Source: Persephonella sp964519345 (GTDB taxonomy: Bacteria > Aquificota > Aquificia > Aquificales > Hydrogenothermaceae). Taken from it: a stretch of 64,000 nt of DNA. Both the position numbers and the translations under genes were made by a program. Location: positions 47,472 through 111,471 of the forward strand of contig CAZFKX010000009.1 of NCBI GenBank assembly GCA_964519345.1. The letters are read 5' to 3'. The notes under the pieces are model-generated. The model was not told the DNA's origin. It saw only the letters and a list, made by a program, of their open reading frames with translations, and made no database searches. Shown here piece after piece: positions 24,854-33,955 of the stretch (position 1 is the stretch's first letter; the number at the start of each line of letters is the position of its first letter).

Positions 24854-24882
24854 TTGACTTTTTATACTCACTAACTTAATCT
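24854..24882 (+). promoter_or_regulatory. Promoter of argC-rfaE1
   Basis: TTGACT (24854-24859), 17 bases, TAATCT (24877-24882). The predicted start is near 24889, about 22 bases before the argC ATG. Confidence 0.6.
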
Positions 24883-24910
24883 AACTTAAAATTAACCACA
24901 GGGATAATTT

Positions 24911-25939
24911 ATGAAGATAGCTGTAGCCGGCGGTTCTGGTTATACTGGAATAGAGCTTCTAAGGATTCTTTCCTTATATAAGGATTTAGAGATAAACCAG
25001 ATAAGTTCAAGGAAATATGCAGGAAGGAAGGTTAAAGATCTTTTTCCGTTTGTATCAGGCATCTACTCAGATCTAATATTTCAGGAAAGTATAGATATAG
25101 ATAGTTCAGACTTTTTTTTCTTATGTCTTCCTCATGAGCCTTCCGTAGAGCTTGTTAAAAAAATATACGATAAAGGTAAAAAAGTTATTGATCTTTCCGC
25201 TGCTTACAGAATTAAAGAAAAAGAGGCCTACACAGTTTTTTACGGTTTTGAGCATAAATATCCTGAAATTCTTTTAAAAGCTGTTTATGGTCTTCCTGAA
25301 ATTTTTAGGGAAGAGATAAAAAAAGCCTTAGTTGTGGCAAATCCCGGCTGTTATCCGACAGCAACGCTGCTGGGACTTTACCCGGCTGTAAAAGAAAAGG
25401 TTGTTGAGGGAGATATTATAATAAATGCCTTTTCAGGAATATCAGGAGCAGGAAGAGAAACCAAACAGCAGTTTCATTATCCTGAGGCATTTGGAGACTC
25501 TTATGCTTATAAACCGCTGATGCACAGGCATATACCTGAAATGGAAAATGTACTGAGAAATATATCAGGGTTTAATATTAAATTAAGATTTACGCCTCAT
25601 ATAATTCCTGTATCAAGAGGTATGATTGCAACAATTACATTTAAAACAGATCTATCAAAAGATCAGATTGAAGAACTGTACAGACTTGAGTACAGATATG
25701 AGCCTTTTATAAGATTTTCAAATGAACCCCCTCATATAAAGTATGTTTTAGGTTCTAATTTTTGCGATATTTATGTCAATAAAGACGAAAGAACAGGGTT
25801 TGCCGTTGTTATAACAGCTATAGACAATCTCGGGAAAGGGGCTTCTTCACAGGCAGTGCAGAATTTTAATATTATGACAGGAAGGGAGGAGAGTTTTAAT
25901 TTATTAGAGCTATCAGTATCAGGGATAGTGTATCCATGA
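24911..25939 (+). CDS. argC: N-acetyl-gamma-glutamyl-phosphate reductase
   Basis: Third step of arginine synthesis, NADPH-dependent, cytoplasmic. The N-terminal Rossmann motif AVAGGSGYTGIELLRIL, the active-site Cys in ANPGCYPTATLLGLYP (near residue 150) and the PHIIPVSRGM segment identify it. Length 342, usual for type 1 ArgC. ATG 24911; overlaps the next gene by four bases. Confidence 0.96.
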   Translation: MKIAVAGGSGYTGIELLRILSLYKDLEINQISSRKYAGRKVKDLFPFVSGIYSDLIFQESIDIDSSDFFFLCLPHEPSVELVKKIYDKGKKVIDLSAAYRIKEKEAYTVFYGFEHKYPEILLKAVYGLPEIFREEIKKALVVANPGCYPTATLLGLYPAVKEKVVEGDIIINAFSGISGAGRETKQQFHYPEAFGDSYAYKPLMHRHIPEMENVLRNISGFNIKLRFTPHIIPVSRGMIATITFKTDLSKDQIEELYRLEYRYEPFIRFSNEPPHIKYVLGSNFCDIYVNKDERTGFAVVITAIDNLGKGASSQAVQNFNIMTGREESFNLLELSVSGIVYP

Positions 25940-26889
25940 TAAAAAAAAATAGAGCCTCAAAGATAATAAAAAATTTTCCTGAAAAAAAAGTTCTTGTTGT
26001 CGGCGACCTCATACTTGATAGATATTTATGGGGAGAGGTTGAAAGAATATCGCCTGAAGCACCTGTTCCAATTGTTGATGTGAAAAGAGAAAATTATAAT
26101 CTTGGGGGTGCCTGCAATGTTGCATGGAATATATCCAGACTTGATGGAGAAGTTTATATAGCCGGCGTTATTGGAGATGACGCAAACGGTGATATACTGA
26201 TAGATATGCTTTTAAAAAACAGAATAAAACCTGTCGTTGTAAAGGACAAAAGTAGGCCAACAACAGAAAAAACAAGAATCATAGCTGTCAGCCAGCAGCT
26301 TATAAGAATAGACAGGGAAAAAAAAGAGAAACTCTCCTTATCAGTTCAGAAAAGTATTATCTCATCAATAAAGGATATACTTGATTTAGTAGATGCTGTG
26401 ATAATATCAGATTACGGAAAAGGGGTGGTAACAAAAAGATTAATGGACTTCCTCAGAAGATCAGGAAAACCCCTGTTTATTGATCCTAAACCCTCTAACT
26501 TTAATCTTTACAAAAATGCGACTATAATGACTCCCAACAGAAAGGAAGCTTATGAATGCGTTAAAAAGGACAGATCTATTCCTGTTGAAAAGGTGGGTTT
26601 TGAGATATTAAAAAGGTTGGGTTCAGATCAACTTCTTATAACTCTTGGTTCGGAAGGTATGGCATTATTTGAAGGTAAAGATATTGTAAAGATACCTGCA
26701 AAAGCAAAAAAAGTTTATGACGTTACAGGAGCAGGAGACACCGTTATATCTGTTCTCACAATGGCTAAAATATCAGGAGCAAGCTGGCTTGAAGCATCTT
26801 CCCTTGCAAATTATGCAGCAGGTTATGTGGTTGGTGAGATAGGAACGGCAGCCATAGACAGAAATACTCTTTTATCTATCATTCCTTGA
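25936..26889 (+). CDS. rfaE1: D-glycero-beta-D-manno-heptose-7-phosphate kinase
   Basis: PfkB-family kinase that makes heptose 1,7-bisphosphate for the inner core of lipopolysaccharide. Marks are VGDLILDRYLWGEVERISPE, the substrate loop NLGGACNVAWNISRL, IDPKPSNF and the catalytic anion hole DVTGAGDTVISVL with Asp as base. The 317 residues are only the kinase half of E. coli HldE; the adenylyltransferase half must be encoded elsewhere. ATGA overlap with argC. Confidence 0.92.
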   Translation: MIKKNRASKIIKNFPEKKVLVVGDLILDRYLWGEVERISPEAPVPIVDVKRENYNLGGACNVAWNISRLDGEVYIAGVIGDDANGDILIDMLLKNRIKPVVVKDKSRPTTEKTRIIAVSQQLIRIDREKKEKLSLSVQKSIISSIKDILDLVDAVIISDYGKGVVTKRLMDFLRRSGKPLFIDPKPSNFNLYKNATIMTPNRKEAYECVKKDRSIPVEKVGFEILKRLGSDQLLITLGSEGMALFEGKDIVKIPAKAKKVYDVTGAGDTVISVLTMAKISGASWLEASSLANYAAGYVVGEIGTAAIDRNTLLSIIP

Positions 26890-26926
26890 GATGTTATAAT
26901 AATTCCAAAAAAGTGAGGAGAGATTA

Positions 26927-27169
26927 ATGCTTGTAAAGTTTTATATAAAACCAAGAAAAGGTGTTCTTGATCCGCAGGGTAGAGCTGTAGCGGAGAATCT
27001 AAGATCCCTTGGTTTTGATCAGGTTAAAGATGTAAAAGTTGGTAAGTATATAGAAGTTTATATAGAGGAAAGTGATAAAGAAAAGGCTGTAGAGAAGGCA
27101 AAAGAGATGGCAAGGAAAGCACTTGTAAATGATCTTATAGAAGATTATGAGTTTGAAGTTGTAGATTAG
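26927..27169 (+). CDS. purS: Phosphoribosylformylglycinamidine synthase subunit PurS
   Basis: Small subunit that bridges PurQ and PurL in the three-part FGAM synthase of Bacillus and archaeal type. KPRKGVLDPQGRAVAENLRS at the N-terminus and KYIEVYIEE in the middle are diagnostic. The length of 80 is typical. It lies seven bases before purQ. A TATAAT at 26895-26900 upstream may be its promoter -10, although the -35 is poor. Confidence 0.95.
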   Translation: MLVKFYIKPRKGVLDPQGRAVAENLRSLGFDQVKDVKVGKYIEVYIEESDKEKAVEKAKEMARKALVNDLIEDYEFEVVD

Positions 27170-27176
27170 GAGGTTT

Positions 27177-27866
27177 ATGTTGAAATTTGGCGTGGCTGTT
27201 TATCCAGGATCAAACTGTGATTACGATACCTATACCGTAATAAGAGATATCCTTGAAAAAGAAGTTGAGTTTATAGATTACAGGAGAACAGATTTAAGGG
27301 GGTTTGACTGTATTGTTCTTCCAGGTGGCTTTTCCTTCGGTGATTATCTAAGACCGGGTACACTGGCTTCGCATACCCCTTTAACATATGCTCTTAAAGA
27401 CTTTGCAAAAAAGGGAAAATATATTATAGGAATATGCAATGGTTTTCAGATACTTACAGAATCTCATCTCTTACCTGGCGCATTGATGCCGAATGATCAT
27501 GGAAAATTCATCTGTAAGCATCAGTATCTCAGAGTTGAAAACAGCAACACTCCATTTACCAATCAGTGTGAAGATGGGCAGATACTTAAAATTCCTATAG
27601 CTCACCATGATGGAAATTATTATGTAGATCAGGATACACTTAAGGAGATGGAAGATAACGATCAGATAATTCTGAGGTACTGTGATGAATTTGGGAATAT
27701 AACACAAGATGCAAATCCTAATGGATCGCTGAAAAATATAGCAGGTATTTGCAACAAAGACAAAAATGTTTTTGGTCTTATGCCTCATCCTGAGAGAGCT
27801 TCTGAAAGCTTGCTCGGATCGGAAGATGGACTTTATATATTAAGATCTATATTAAACTCTTTATAA
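27177..27866 (+). CDS. purQ: Phosphoribosylformylglycinamidine synthase, glutaminase subunit PurQ
   Basis: Class I glutamine amidotransferase that supplies ammonia to PurL in purine synthesis. FGVAVYPGSNCDYDTY opens the protein. The nucleophile Cys is in IGICNGFQIL (near residue 88), and His/Glu are in GLMPHPERA. Length 229. purL is not adjacent. Its 3' end overlaps the convergent TlpA-like gene by 20 bases. Confidence 0.96.
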   Translation: MLKFGVAVYPGSNCDYDTYTVIRDILEKEVEFIDYRRTDLRGFDCIVLPGGFSFGDYLRPGTLASHTPLTYALKDFAKKGKYIIGICNGFQILTESHLLPGALMPNDHGKFICKHQYLRVENSNTPFTNQCEDGQILKIPIAHHDGNYYVDQDTLKEMEDNDQIILRYCDEFGNITQDANPNGSLKNIAGICNKDKNVFGLMPHPERASESLLGSEDGLYILRSILNSL

Positions 27867-28311
27867 TTTTTTCCAGTTTTTCTTCAGGCTGGGGACCTAT
27901 GAGCCTCCTGTAAATATTCGTATCCTTATCTAAGACTATAATCATAGGAGTTCCTATGATCTTATAATTGTACATAATATCTCCATTCCCTATAAGAACA
28001 GGTATATCAAAACCCCACTCTTTTTTAACCTGTTTTATTTTATCAATATCTTTTGTTCCAAGAACTACAGCATAAAAATTAACCTTGTTCATGTATTTCT
28101 TATACAGTCTGTTGAGAACAGGCATTTCTTCTTTACAGCTGTGGCATAATACACCCCAGAATATAAGTAGAGTTGGTTTTCCTTTAAGCTGATCCTTTTT
28201 TATAGTTCCACCGTTCTCATCATTCAAACTAAAATCTAAGGATTTTACTCCGTAAGAAAGATCGGCTATAAAAAGTATTGAGATAATAATTTTTAATATT
28301 ATATTTTTCAA
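27847..28311 (-). CDS. TlpA/ResA-like periplasmic thiol-disulfide oxidoreductase
   Basis: Signal peptide or N-terminal anchor (residues 4-20), then a thioredoxin fold with FWGVLCHSCKEEMPVL, in which C56 and C59 form the redox pair and the usual WCxxC Trp is Leu. The cis-Pro loop IIGTPMIIVLDKD and the typical LKGKPTLLIFWG are present. The length of 154 residues suits the ResA/TlpA group. The likely role is reducing cysteines of apocytochrome c or other envelope proteins, an inference from family. Monocistronic; divergent from dgt. Confidence 0.85.
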   Translation of the reverse strand: MKNIILKIIISILFIADLSYGVKSLDFSLNDENGGTIKKDQLKGKPTLLIFWGVLCHSCKEEMPVLNRLYKKYMNKVNFYAVVLGTKDIDKIKQVKKEWGFDIPVLIGNGDIMYNYKIIGTPMIIVLDKDTNIYRRLIGPQPEEKLEKIIKSLI

Positions 28312-28369
28312 TCTGAACCTCCGAAACTTATTTATACCTTAACTTAGTATAATTCCAAAAGGGAGAAAA

Positions 28370-29401
28370 ATGAATATTAGGGAAAATCTTGAGGCTCTTG
28401 AGTTTTTGCATTTACACAAAAAAGCCTCAAAAAGCAGAGATGCAAAGAGGAAAAAAGAAGAAAAAGAGTGTGAGCTCAGAACAAAATTTCAAAGGGACAG
28501 GGATAGAATACTCCACTCAAAAGCTTTTAGAAGACTGAAGCATAAAACACAGGTTTTCCTTTCGCCTGAGGGGGATCACTACAGGACGAGAATGACCCAT
28601 ACCCTTGAGGTTGCACAGATCGGAAGAACAATAGCAAAAGCGTTAAGACTCAATGAGGATCTTGTTGAGGCTGTAGCGCTTGGTCATGATCTTGGACACA
28701 CCCCTTTCGGTCATGCGGGAGAGTTTATTTTAAAAGAAGGTGCATCTTACCACCATGCAAGGCAGAGTTTAAGGGTTGTAGATTTTCTTGAAAATGAAGG
28801 TAAAGGGCTGAATCTAACAGATCATGTTAGAGATGGAATACTTAAGCATAGCAAAGGAAAATCGCCTTTGATAACAGAGGGAAATATGCCTTCAACGCTT
28901 GAAGGCGAGATAGTTAGGATAGCTGACAAAATAGCCTATATAAATCATGATATAGAAGACGCTATAAGAGCAGGGCTTATTCAGGAAGATGATATTCCTG
29001 CTGAGATAAGATCAGTTCTCGGAGAAACAAAATCTGAGAGAATTACCACTTTGATTAAAAGCATAATATACTCTACAGTTGAGAATAATTACAAACATAT
29101 TGTTATGGAAGATAGGGTATATAAAGCTATGTACGGTTTAAGAGAATGGCTTTTTGATAATGTATATCATGCAAAACCTGTTGTGGAAGAGCTTGAAAAG
29201 GGAAAAGGTATAGTGAAAGCCCTTTATGAGTACTATCTTGAGCACTATTATGAGATACCTTATTATGAAAAGTATCTAAATTTGTGGGGAGAGTATGATC
29301 CAAAGCAGGCATCTGTAGATTATGTGGCAGGTATGACAGACAGATTCGCTTTAAAAACTTACGAAAAAATCTTTATACCTAAGGGCTGGTATATACTCTA
29401 A
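28370..29401 (+). CDS. dgt: Deoxyguanosinetriphosphate triphosphohydrolase-like HD protein
   Basis: HD-superfamily enzyme that hydrolyses dNTPs to deoxynucleosides and triphosphate. Metal ligands are seen in YRTRMTHTLEVAQIGRTIAK and VALGHDLGHTPFGHAGE, followed by ADKIAYINHDIEDAIRAG. Length 343, the short bacterial subgroup. Start ATG 28370 with GGGAGA. Its stop overlaps the convergent pilin gene by four bases. Confidence 0.92.
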   Translation: MNIRENLEALEFLHLHKKASKSRDAKRKKEEKECELRTKFQRDRDRILHSKAFRRLKHKTQVFLSPEGDHYRTRMTHTLEVAQIGRTIAKALRLNEDLVEAVALGHDLGHTPFGHAGEFILKEGASYHHARQSLRVVDFLENEGKGLNLTDHVRDGILKHSKGKSPLITEGNMPSTLEGEIVRIADKIAYINHDIEDAIRAGLIQEDDIPAEIRSVLGETKSERITTLIKSIIYSTVENNYKHIVMEDRVYKAMYGLREWLFDNVYHAKPVVEELEKGKGIVKALYEYYLEHYYEIPYYEKYLNLWGEYDPKQASVDYVAGMTDRFALKTYEKIFIPKGWYIL

Positions 29402-29880
29402 TAATCAACCTGTATGATAAGAGTATCAGAGTAATCGCTTCCGGCTGGAACATTCTGTCTTGGTGGAATTACGCCTATAACCGTATGCGTTTCCTCACTG
29501 ATGCCTCCATGATGCTTGGGTTGAACAGTTCCGCTTATCACGCATGTTCCTCCTGTTCCATCGCCAAATATGCAGCTGCCGTTAACGTATAAGTTGTAAT
29601 ATATCTTTGCGTTTTTTGAGGGAGAGTAAAGATATCTTTTTGTAGGGTCTGAACTGTTTCCACCTAAAAGTTTAACCGCATAGCTTACTGGGTGTTTCCC
29701 TGAACACCTTACAGTCAGCACTGCAGGAACTCTTTTTACGCTTATATCAAATGGATCGTAACTTCCAAAAGATATATCTTCAATATCCGCTGTGCATGTT
29801 GAACTGTGGTGACCTTTTACAACAGCATAGGATATATCAAACAGAACCAGAAGTAAGAGTGTTAATACTGTTTTCATCAT
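29398..29880 (-). CDS. SCPU-domain pilus subunit, probable tip subunit
   Basis: A signal peptide (residues 1-19) is followed by one spore-coat-U (SCPU) domain of the archaic Csu pilus type: TADIEDISFGSYDPF, VRCSG, and the ending QNVPAGSDYSDTLIIQVDY. The four mature Cys (in STCTA, VRCSG, GSCIF and GTCVI) could form two disulfides. The mature N-terminus goes almost directly into the first strand (VVKGHHSSTC). It lacks the alternating hydrophobic donor strand seen in the other two pilins, as expected for the subunit at the tip. CsuE adhesins normally have two domains; this has one. Last gene of the locus, overlapping the usher stop by four bases. Confidence 0.8.
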   Translation of the reverse strand: MMKTVLTLLLLVLFDISYAVVKGHHSSTCTADIEDISFGSYDPFDISVKRVPAVLTVRCSGKHPVSYAVKLLGGNSSDPTKRYLYSPSKNAKIYYNLYVNGSCIFGDGTGGTCVISGTVQPKHHGGISEETHTVIGVIPPRQNVPAGSDYSDTLIIQVDY

Positions 29881-32584
29881 TCCCTCACCACCCTTATTTT
29901 TCCTTTAATTTTAAATATATTTTTAAATTTCTCTGCGTCTTCTAAGGTTTTAAATCTTCCTATGTATATTCTGTAAATCTCTCCGTCTTTTACGACTTCT
30001 GTTTTAAACTCCTCATACTCTTCAACCGCTTTGTTTAGATCTTCCTTGTTGAAGCTTCCAACCTCTATAGTATAGGTTTTGTTTTTGTCGCCGTTTTGTG
30101 TAATCTTGTTTATATTTTCATTGCCTGAATTTTTCTTAGAATCAGACTGTTTTTTGTATGAGACCTTTTTGGATCTTTTAAGTTTAGGTTTCTTGCGTTT
30201 TGAAGGTTGGACCTTAAGCTTTTTCTTTTTTTTGTCTTCTTCTACGATTACTCCTCCGGTTTGTGGGACGCATATATACTCTCCTACAAATGGAACTATT
30301 TTTTCAAGCCATTCTTCTTTTATATTTAGCTCAAATGAGCACAGACCATAGCCGTAATCGACGGTAACTATATGCTTGCCTGCCGTTATGTTTTCTATAA
30401 ACGCTTTTCCGTTATAACCAAGAATTCCCGCGTTTATTTTATCGTCAACATCAAATCTCAGACCGGCTTCAGGAAAAGATCCATCTGGAAATTTTATCTT
30501 TAGTCTGACTGAGTTTACTTTTTTTGATTTAAACTTAAGAAGATATCCATGTTTTTTTAGAGGCACAAAGCTGTAAACAGTTTTGTCAACAAGCGTTTTC
30601 ATATCAAGGGATGAAGGGTTTATTCTTATCTCGTTTCTGTAGTATGGAGCTAAATGTTCAATGAAAACTGTACCGTTTTTATCCGTTTTTCCAACGGGTC
30701 TATTGTTTGCTATAATTTCAACTCCCTTAACGGGAGGGTCTATTTTTACGAGAGCAAAGCTATTTTTAACGGATCTTTTGAAAAATAGATTGCCTTCCAT
30801 ATAAGCCACACTTCCAGTCATACCCAGTCTGTAGTAGATAGTATCTTTTATGTCAGACCTTTTTATATCAGAATAAGAAAAGTCAAGATATAGGTTTGAA
30901 AAATTTGTAGAATAGTTGAACCTTCCAAAATATGTTTGATAACCGTTTGCTTTGGCTGCTCTTATAGAATAACCTAAACCTTTATAAGAACTGACATTTT
31001 TAGATAATTCAAGCGTATAGGTCTGATCATTTCTATTACTTTGGGTTCTAAAAGAAGCTCTATGTTCTGAGCCAAGAGGCATTGATAGAGAAAGTCCGTA
31101 AGTAGAGTAGGAACTGCTGCCTGTTTTATATTTATTATAGACGGCGTTCAATGTAAGCTTTTTAAATAGAGATTTATTGTACGATATATTAAAGTTCTCA
31201 CTATTGGAGGTGTCTATATATTCTCTTTTTATGTAAGAAAAGTTTAAAGAGCCAAATTCTGGTATAGTAAAAGATAGTAAAGTGTTATAGTAAGATTTAG
31301 GAAGACCTATTACCGTTCCAGGCTGGACAAAGCTTTCAGAGTTGTTTCTTCCAGTAAATCTAAATTTTAGATATTTAAAAGATTTTGTATAATCAACGCC
31401 GTAGAGATATCCAGTCTGTTTTCCATCGTAAGATACAGCAATGGAAGGGGTCAAAAATCCGAATTTTCCAAGCAGAAAATAAGGAGAAAAACCGATATTG
31501 CCTTTATCATATCCATCTAAATATGCTTCAAATTCAAGGCTGAGTTTGTCGGTCAAGCCGTATTTATAAGTTCCCATTGTTATAAAATTATGATATTTAA
31601 AGCTGTCTATAAGATAATTTTTCCTTACAAATCCTGCAGATATCATGTATTGTGATAATCCTTTTTTAAGTAAAGCCTGATTCGTTGCATACGGTATTTC
31701 AATAATTTTTTCCCTACCAAGAACATCTTTTATAACAACTCTTATATTTCCCTCTGGAGATACGATGGGTATATCCTTTATTTCAAAAGGACCAGGTTTT
31801 ATTTCCTTTGAAAAAAGTTTGGCATTGTCTGTAAATATATCTATGGAAGATGGAAGAACTGCTTCTCCTGAGAACTGTGGCAGTGGATAGGTTATAAATT
31901 CAGGTCTGAGAGAGTAATCGGTCGCCACCATAATACCGCCAAGTCTCAGGGCGGATCCCCATTTCTCATTTTGAGGGAAAATATCTCCTATGTAGATTCT
32001 TCTGATATTGTCTATATCGTCTATAACAAGGGTTGTATCAAGCCTTATAAGTTTAGATTGGTCTGTTGAATTGGTATATAGAACAGACTGGCTTAGTACG
32101 TTTTTTCCAAAAAACAGATTGAATTCAGTCAGTCCTCTAAAATATTTTGATGTGGTGCTGTCAGAGTATATGAAATCATAATCTATATAAAGTCCAAGAC
32201 TCTCTGCGGCGGCTTTTTCTTCTTTTACGATTTTTATCTCTTCCTTTTTAAAAAGATCTGCAGGTAAGTAAATGTCGGCTGTTAATAATGAATAGTTCAG
32301 GTTTACCTCGGCTCCATCTATACAGGAAACGCATACATATCTCTGCTTTTTTATTTCTTCTATAATATTTTCGGATATTTTATCTATTCCTATCTTACGG
32401 AGAAGAGTTTCCCTGACAAACAATTTTTTTTTTCAGTATAAACTATGTCCTCCCCCACTTTGAGTTTGTTTATATTTAGATCTAAGATCAAAAGACTATA
32501 CTTCCTCTTCTCCAATCCATAGACTGTGCTGAAAAAAACAAGCAGGATACTAAAGCCTAATAGTAAATTCTTTTTCATCCTCAA
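29877..32584 (-). CDS. Outer-membrane usher of a Csu-type pilus, out of frame at an A10 run, with C-terminal SPOR domain
   Basis: The start at 32584 (TTG; ATG at 32578) gives a signal peptide (MKKNLLLGFSILLVFFSTVYG) and the first strand of an usher N-terminal domain (YSLLILDLNINKLKVGEDIV). At ten A residues (32424-32433, minus strand) the frame changes. The rest reads on from LFVRETLLRKIGID in a frame open to 29877, where a TTG at 32423 could only give a product without a signal peptide. One more A, or two fewer, would join both parts into about 902 residues. The middle is a beta barrel with plug, followed by Ig-like domains. The end is a Lys-rich linker (KKKKKLKVQPSKRKKPKLKR) and a SPOR domain (YTIEVGSFNKEDLNKAVEEY, then YRIYIGRFKTLEDAEKF). 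Whether this is a phase-off variant, slippage or a sequencing error cannot be decided here. Confidence 0.82.
32424..32433 (-). repeat. Homopolymer A10 at the usher frame break
   Basis: Ten consecutive T on the + strand, A on the coding strand, lie within the usher N-terminal domain, exactly where the two open frames must be joined. Length 11 or 8 would restore one frame. Confidence 0.9.
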
Positions 32585-33329
32585 GCACTATTACCATTTT
32601 GTCTGGAATTTCATCAAATGGGACTTCTTTAAGTTTTCCCTCACCGTCCTTTACTGTTTTTTTGATCTCAAAATACACATGTTTTTTAGGCAAGATGTAT
32701 TTGGCTAAACTTTTTGAATATATCTCTTTTTCTCCTTTGAACAGTCCTACCTTAACTATCCTTGTAAAAGCATTTCCTTTGTTCTGAGCAACAAAAACGA
32801 CTCTTTCCTTTGTTACTTCCTCAGGATGGATAACAAGTTCGTAGCTTAGATCGTTCGTTTTATTAACAAATACAGGAACGCTGATATTTAGCACGACCTG
32901 TATTAATGTTTTAATTTTTTTAGGATTTTTTTCCGGCTTGATCTTTTCAGGAACCTGCCTGAGTATTAATCTGTAATACTCCTGAGGCTGATTGAAACCA
33001 TCAAGGTAAGCTAATCTTACCAGTTGTTTTTGCTTAGGCTCAAGCTCAATATAAGGGGGAACAACGACCATATTTTCTGTAGGAATGAGCAGATCGTTTC
33101 CTTTTTCGTCCTGATCCCATTTTGATATGTCTGTCTCTACAAAAATCTTTTTATCCGATAGATTTTTTATTTCAAAAACTGCTGTAGTTTTCTCAGGCGT
33201 TATAAATATCCTGATAGGGGATATTCCAAAATCAAGGGAGTAAGAATACGATAGAGTTCCTAAAAAAAGAGAAAAGAGGAGGAGAAAAGGGCTGGTTTTC
33301 CACCATTTGATACTGCGAAAATTTTGCAT
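32550..33329 (-). CDS. Periplasmic pilus chaperone (FimC/CsuC family)
   Basis: Caps pilin subunits in the periplasm by donating a beta strand and delivers them to the usher. It has a signal peptide (hydrophobic residues about 13-31), then FGISPIRIFITPEKTTAVFEIKN as the first strands of the N-terminal Ig domain. PYIELEPKQKQLVRLAYL contains the usual subunit-binding region, and YRLILRQVP follows. The second domain runs to the C-terminus. Length 259. ATG with GGAGGAGAATA before it. It overlaps the usher start by 35 bases, so the two are translationally coupled. Confidence 0.9.
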   Translation of the reverse strand: MQNFRSIKWWKTSPFLLLFSLFLGTLSYSYSLDFGISPIRIFITPEKTTAVFEIKNLSDKKIFVETDISKWDQDEKGNDLLIPTENMVVVPPYIELEPKQKQLVRLAYLDGFNQPQEYYRLILRQVPEKIKPEKNPKKIKTLIQVVLNISVPVFVNKTNDLSYELVIHPEEVTKERVVFVAQNKGNAFTRIVKVGLFKGEKEIYSKSLAKYILPKKHVYFEIKKTVKDGEGKLKEVPFDEIPDKMVIVLEDEKEFTIRL

Positions 33330-33366
33330 TATTCTCCTCCATCAATCATATTAATGTATAAATAAT

Positions 33367-33897
33367 TTAGTATGATATTACTATTGTAACCGTGTCTGAG
33401 TAAGTATCCGGCGCAACGTTTTGTCCTGAGTTCATCCCAATAACTGCAAAGCTCACGGTAGGTGGACTCATAGTAGGAGCCGTTAGAGACAGCGTGCCGG
33501 TATAACTACTTTCAAATATGTTGCTGTCATATCCAGAAACGCCGTATGACACATAAAAAACACTGGCGGAAACTGTATATGTTAGATAGTCGGTTGATGC
33601 GGAATCAGAACCGGAGGGCAATAGAATTCCGTAATTTCCAGCAGGATTATTATGGCTGTAGCCTGTTAATGTGAAATAAGTTCCCTTTACACAACCAAAA
33701 CTAAAATATCCAAGACTCTGAACAGACGAAGGACTGAATGGATTGTAGCTTATTGTATGATCATCAGCACCGTAGGTCTCGCAGTAAGCACTTACGGAAA
33801 CTTCTATATCGAAATTGTCAGTATCGTTTCCCGCATTGGATATGCCGATAAAACCTGCTACGAACACAGCAACCAGCGTTCCAGCTATTTTGTTCAT
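33367..33897 (-). CDS. SCPU-domain pilus subunit, second pilin
   Basis: A signal peptide (to about residue 22, GISNA) is followed by a donor-strand pattern DNFDIEVSVSAYCETYG, a central YNPFSPSSV, and a Cys partner in SFGCVKGTYFTL. The ending GQNVAPDTYSDTVTIVISY is the Csu-type C-terminal strand. I start it at ATG 33897 (MNKIAGTLV), which has GAGGTG eight bases upstream; the open frame reaches a TTG five codons earlier. It is Ser/Tyr/Gly-rich and longer than the first pilin. Probably a minor or adapter pilin, because it lies behind a terminator-like hairpin. Confidence 0.85.
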   Translation of the reverse strand: MNKIAGTLVAVFVAGFIGISNAGNDTDNFDIEVSVSAYCETYGADDHTISYNPFSPSSVQSLGYFSFGCVKGTYFTLTGYSHNNPAGNYGILLPSGSDSASTDYLTYTVSASVFYVSYGVSGYDSNIFESSYTGTLSLTAPTMSPPTVSFAVIGMNSGQNVAPDTYSDTVTIVISY

Positions 33898-33926
33898 GAC
33901 TGAACACCTCAAGAATTAATAAAACT

Positions 33927-33946
33927 GGGGGGATATAAAACCCCCC
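33927..33946 (-). terminator. Attenuating hairpin between the two pilin genes
   Basis: On the minus strand GGGGGG-TTTTATAT-CCCCCC, six GC pairs with an eight-base loop, starts nine bases after the first pilin stop and is followed by AGTTTTATT. Partial termination here would give an excess of the first pilin over downstream products, as expected for a main shaft subunit. Confidence 0.65.
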
Positions 33947-33955
33947 AATTTTTGA

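Noticed and set aside
29877..32423. The usher as a complete 848-residue protein starting at TTG 32423
   Set aside because: That protein would lack a signal peptide and the first strand of the N-terminal domain, both of which are present in the adjacent frame.
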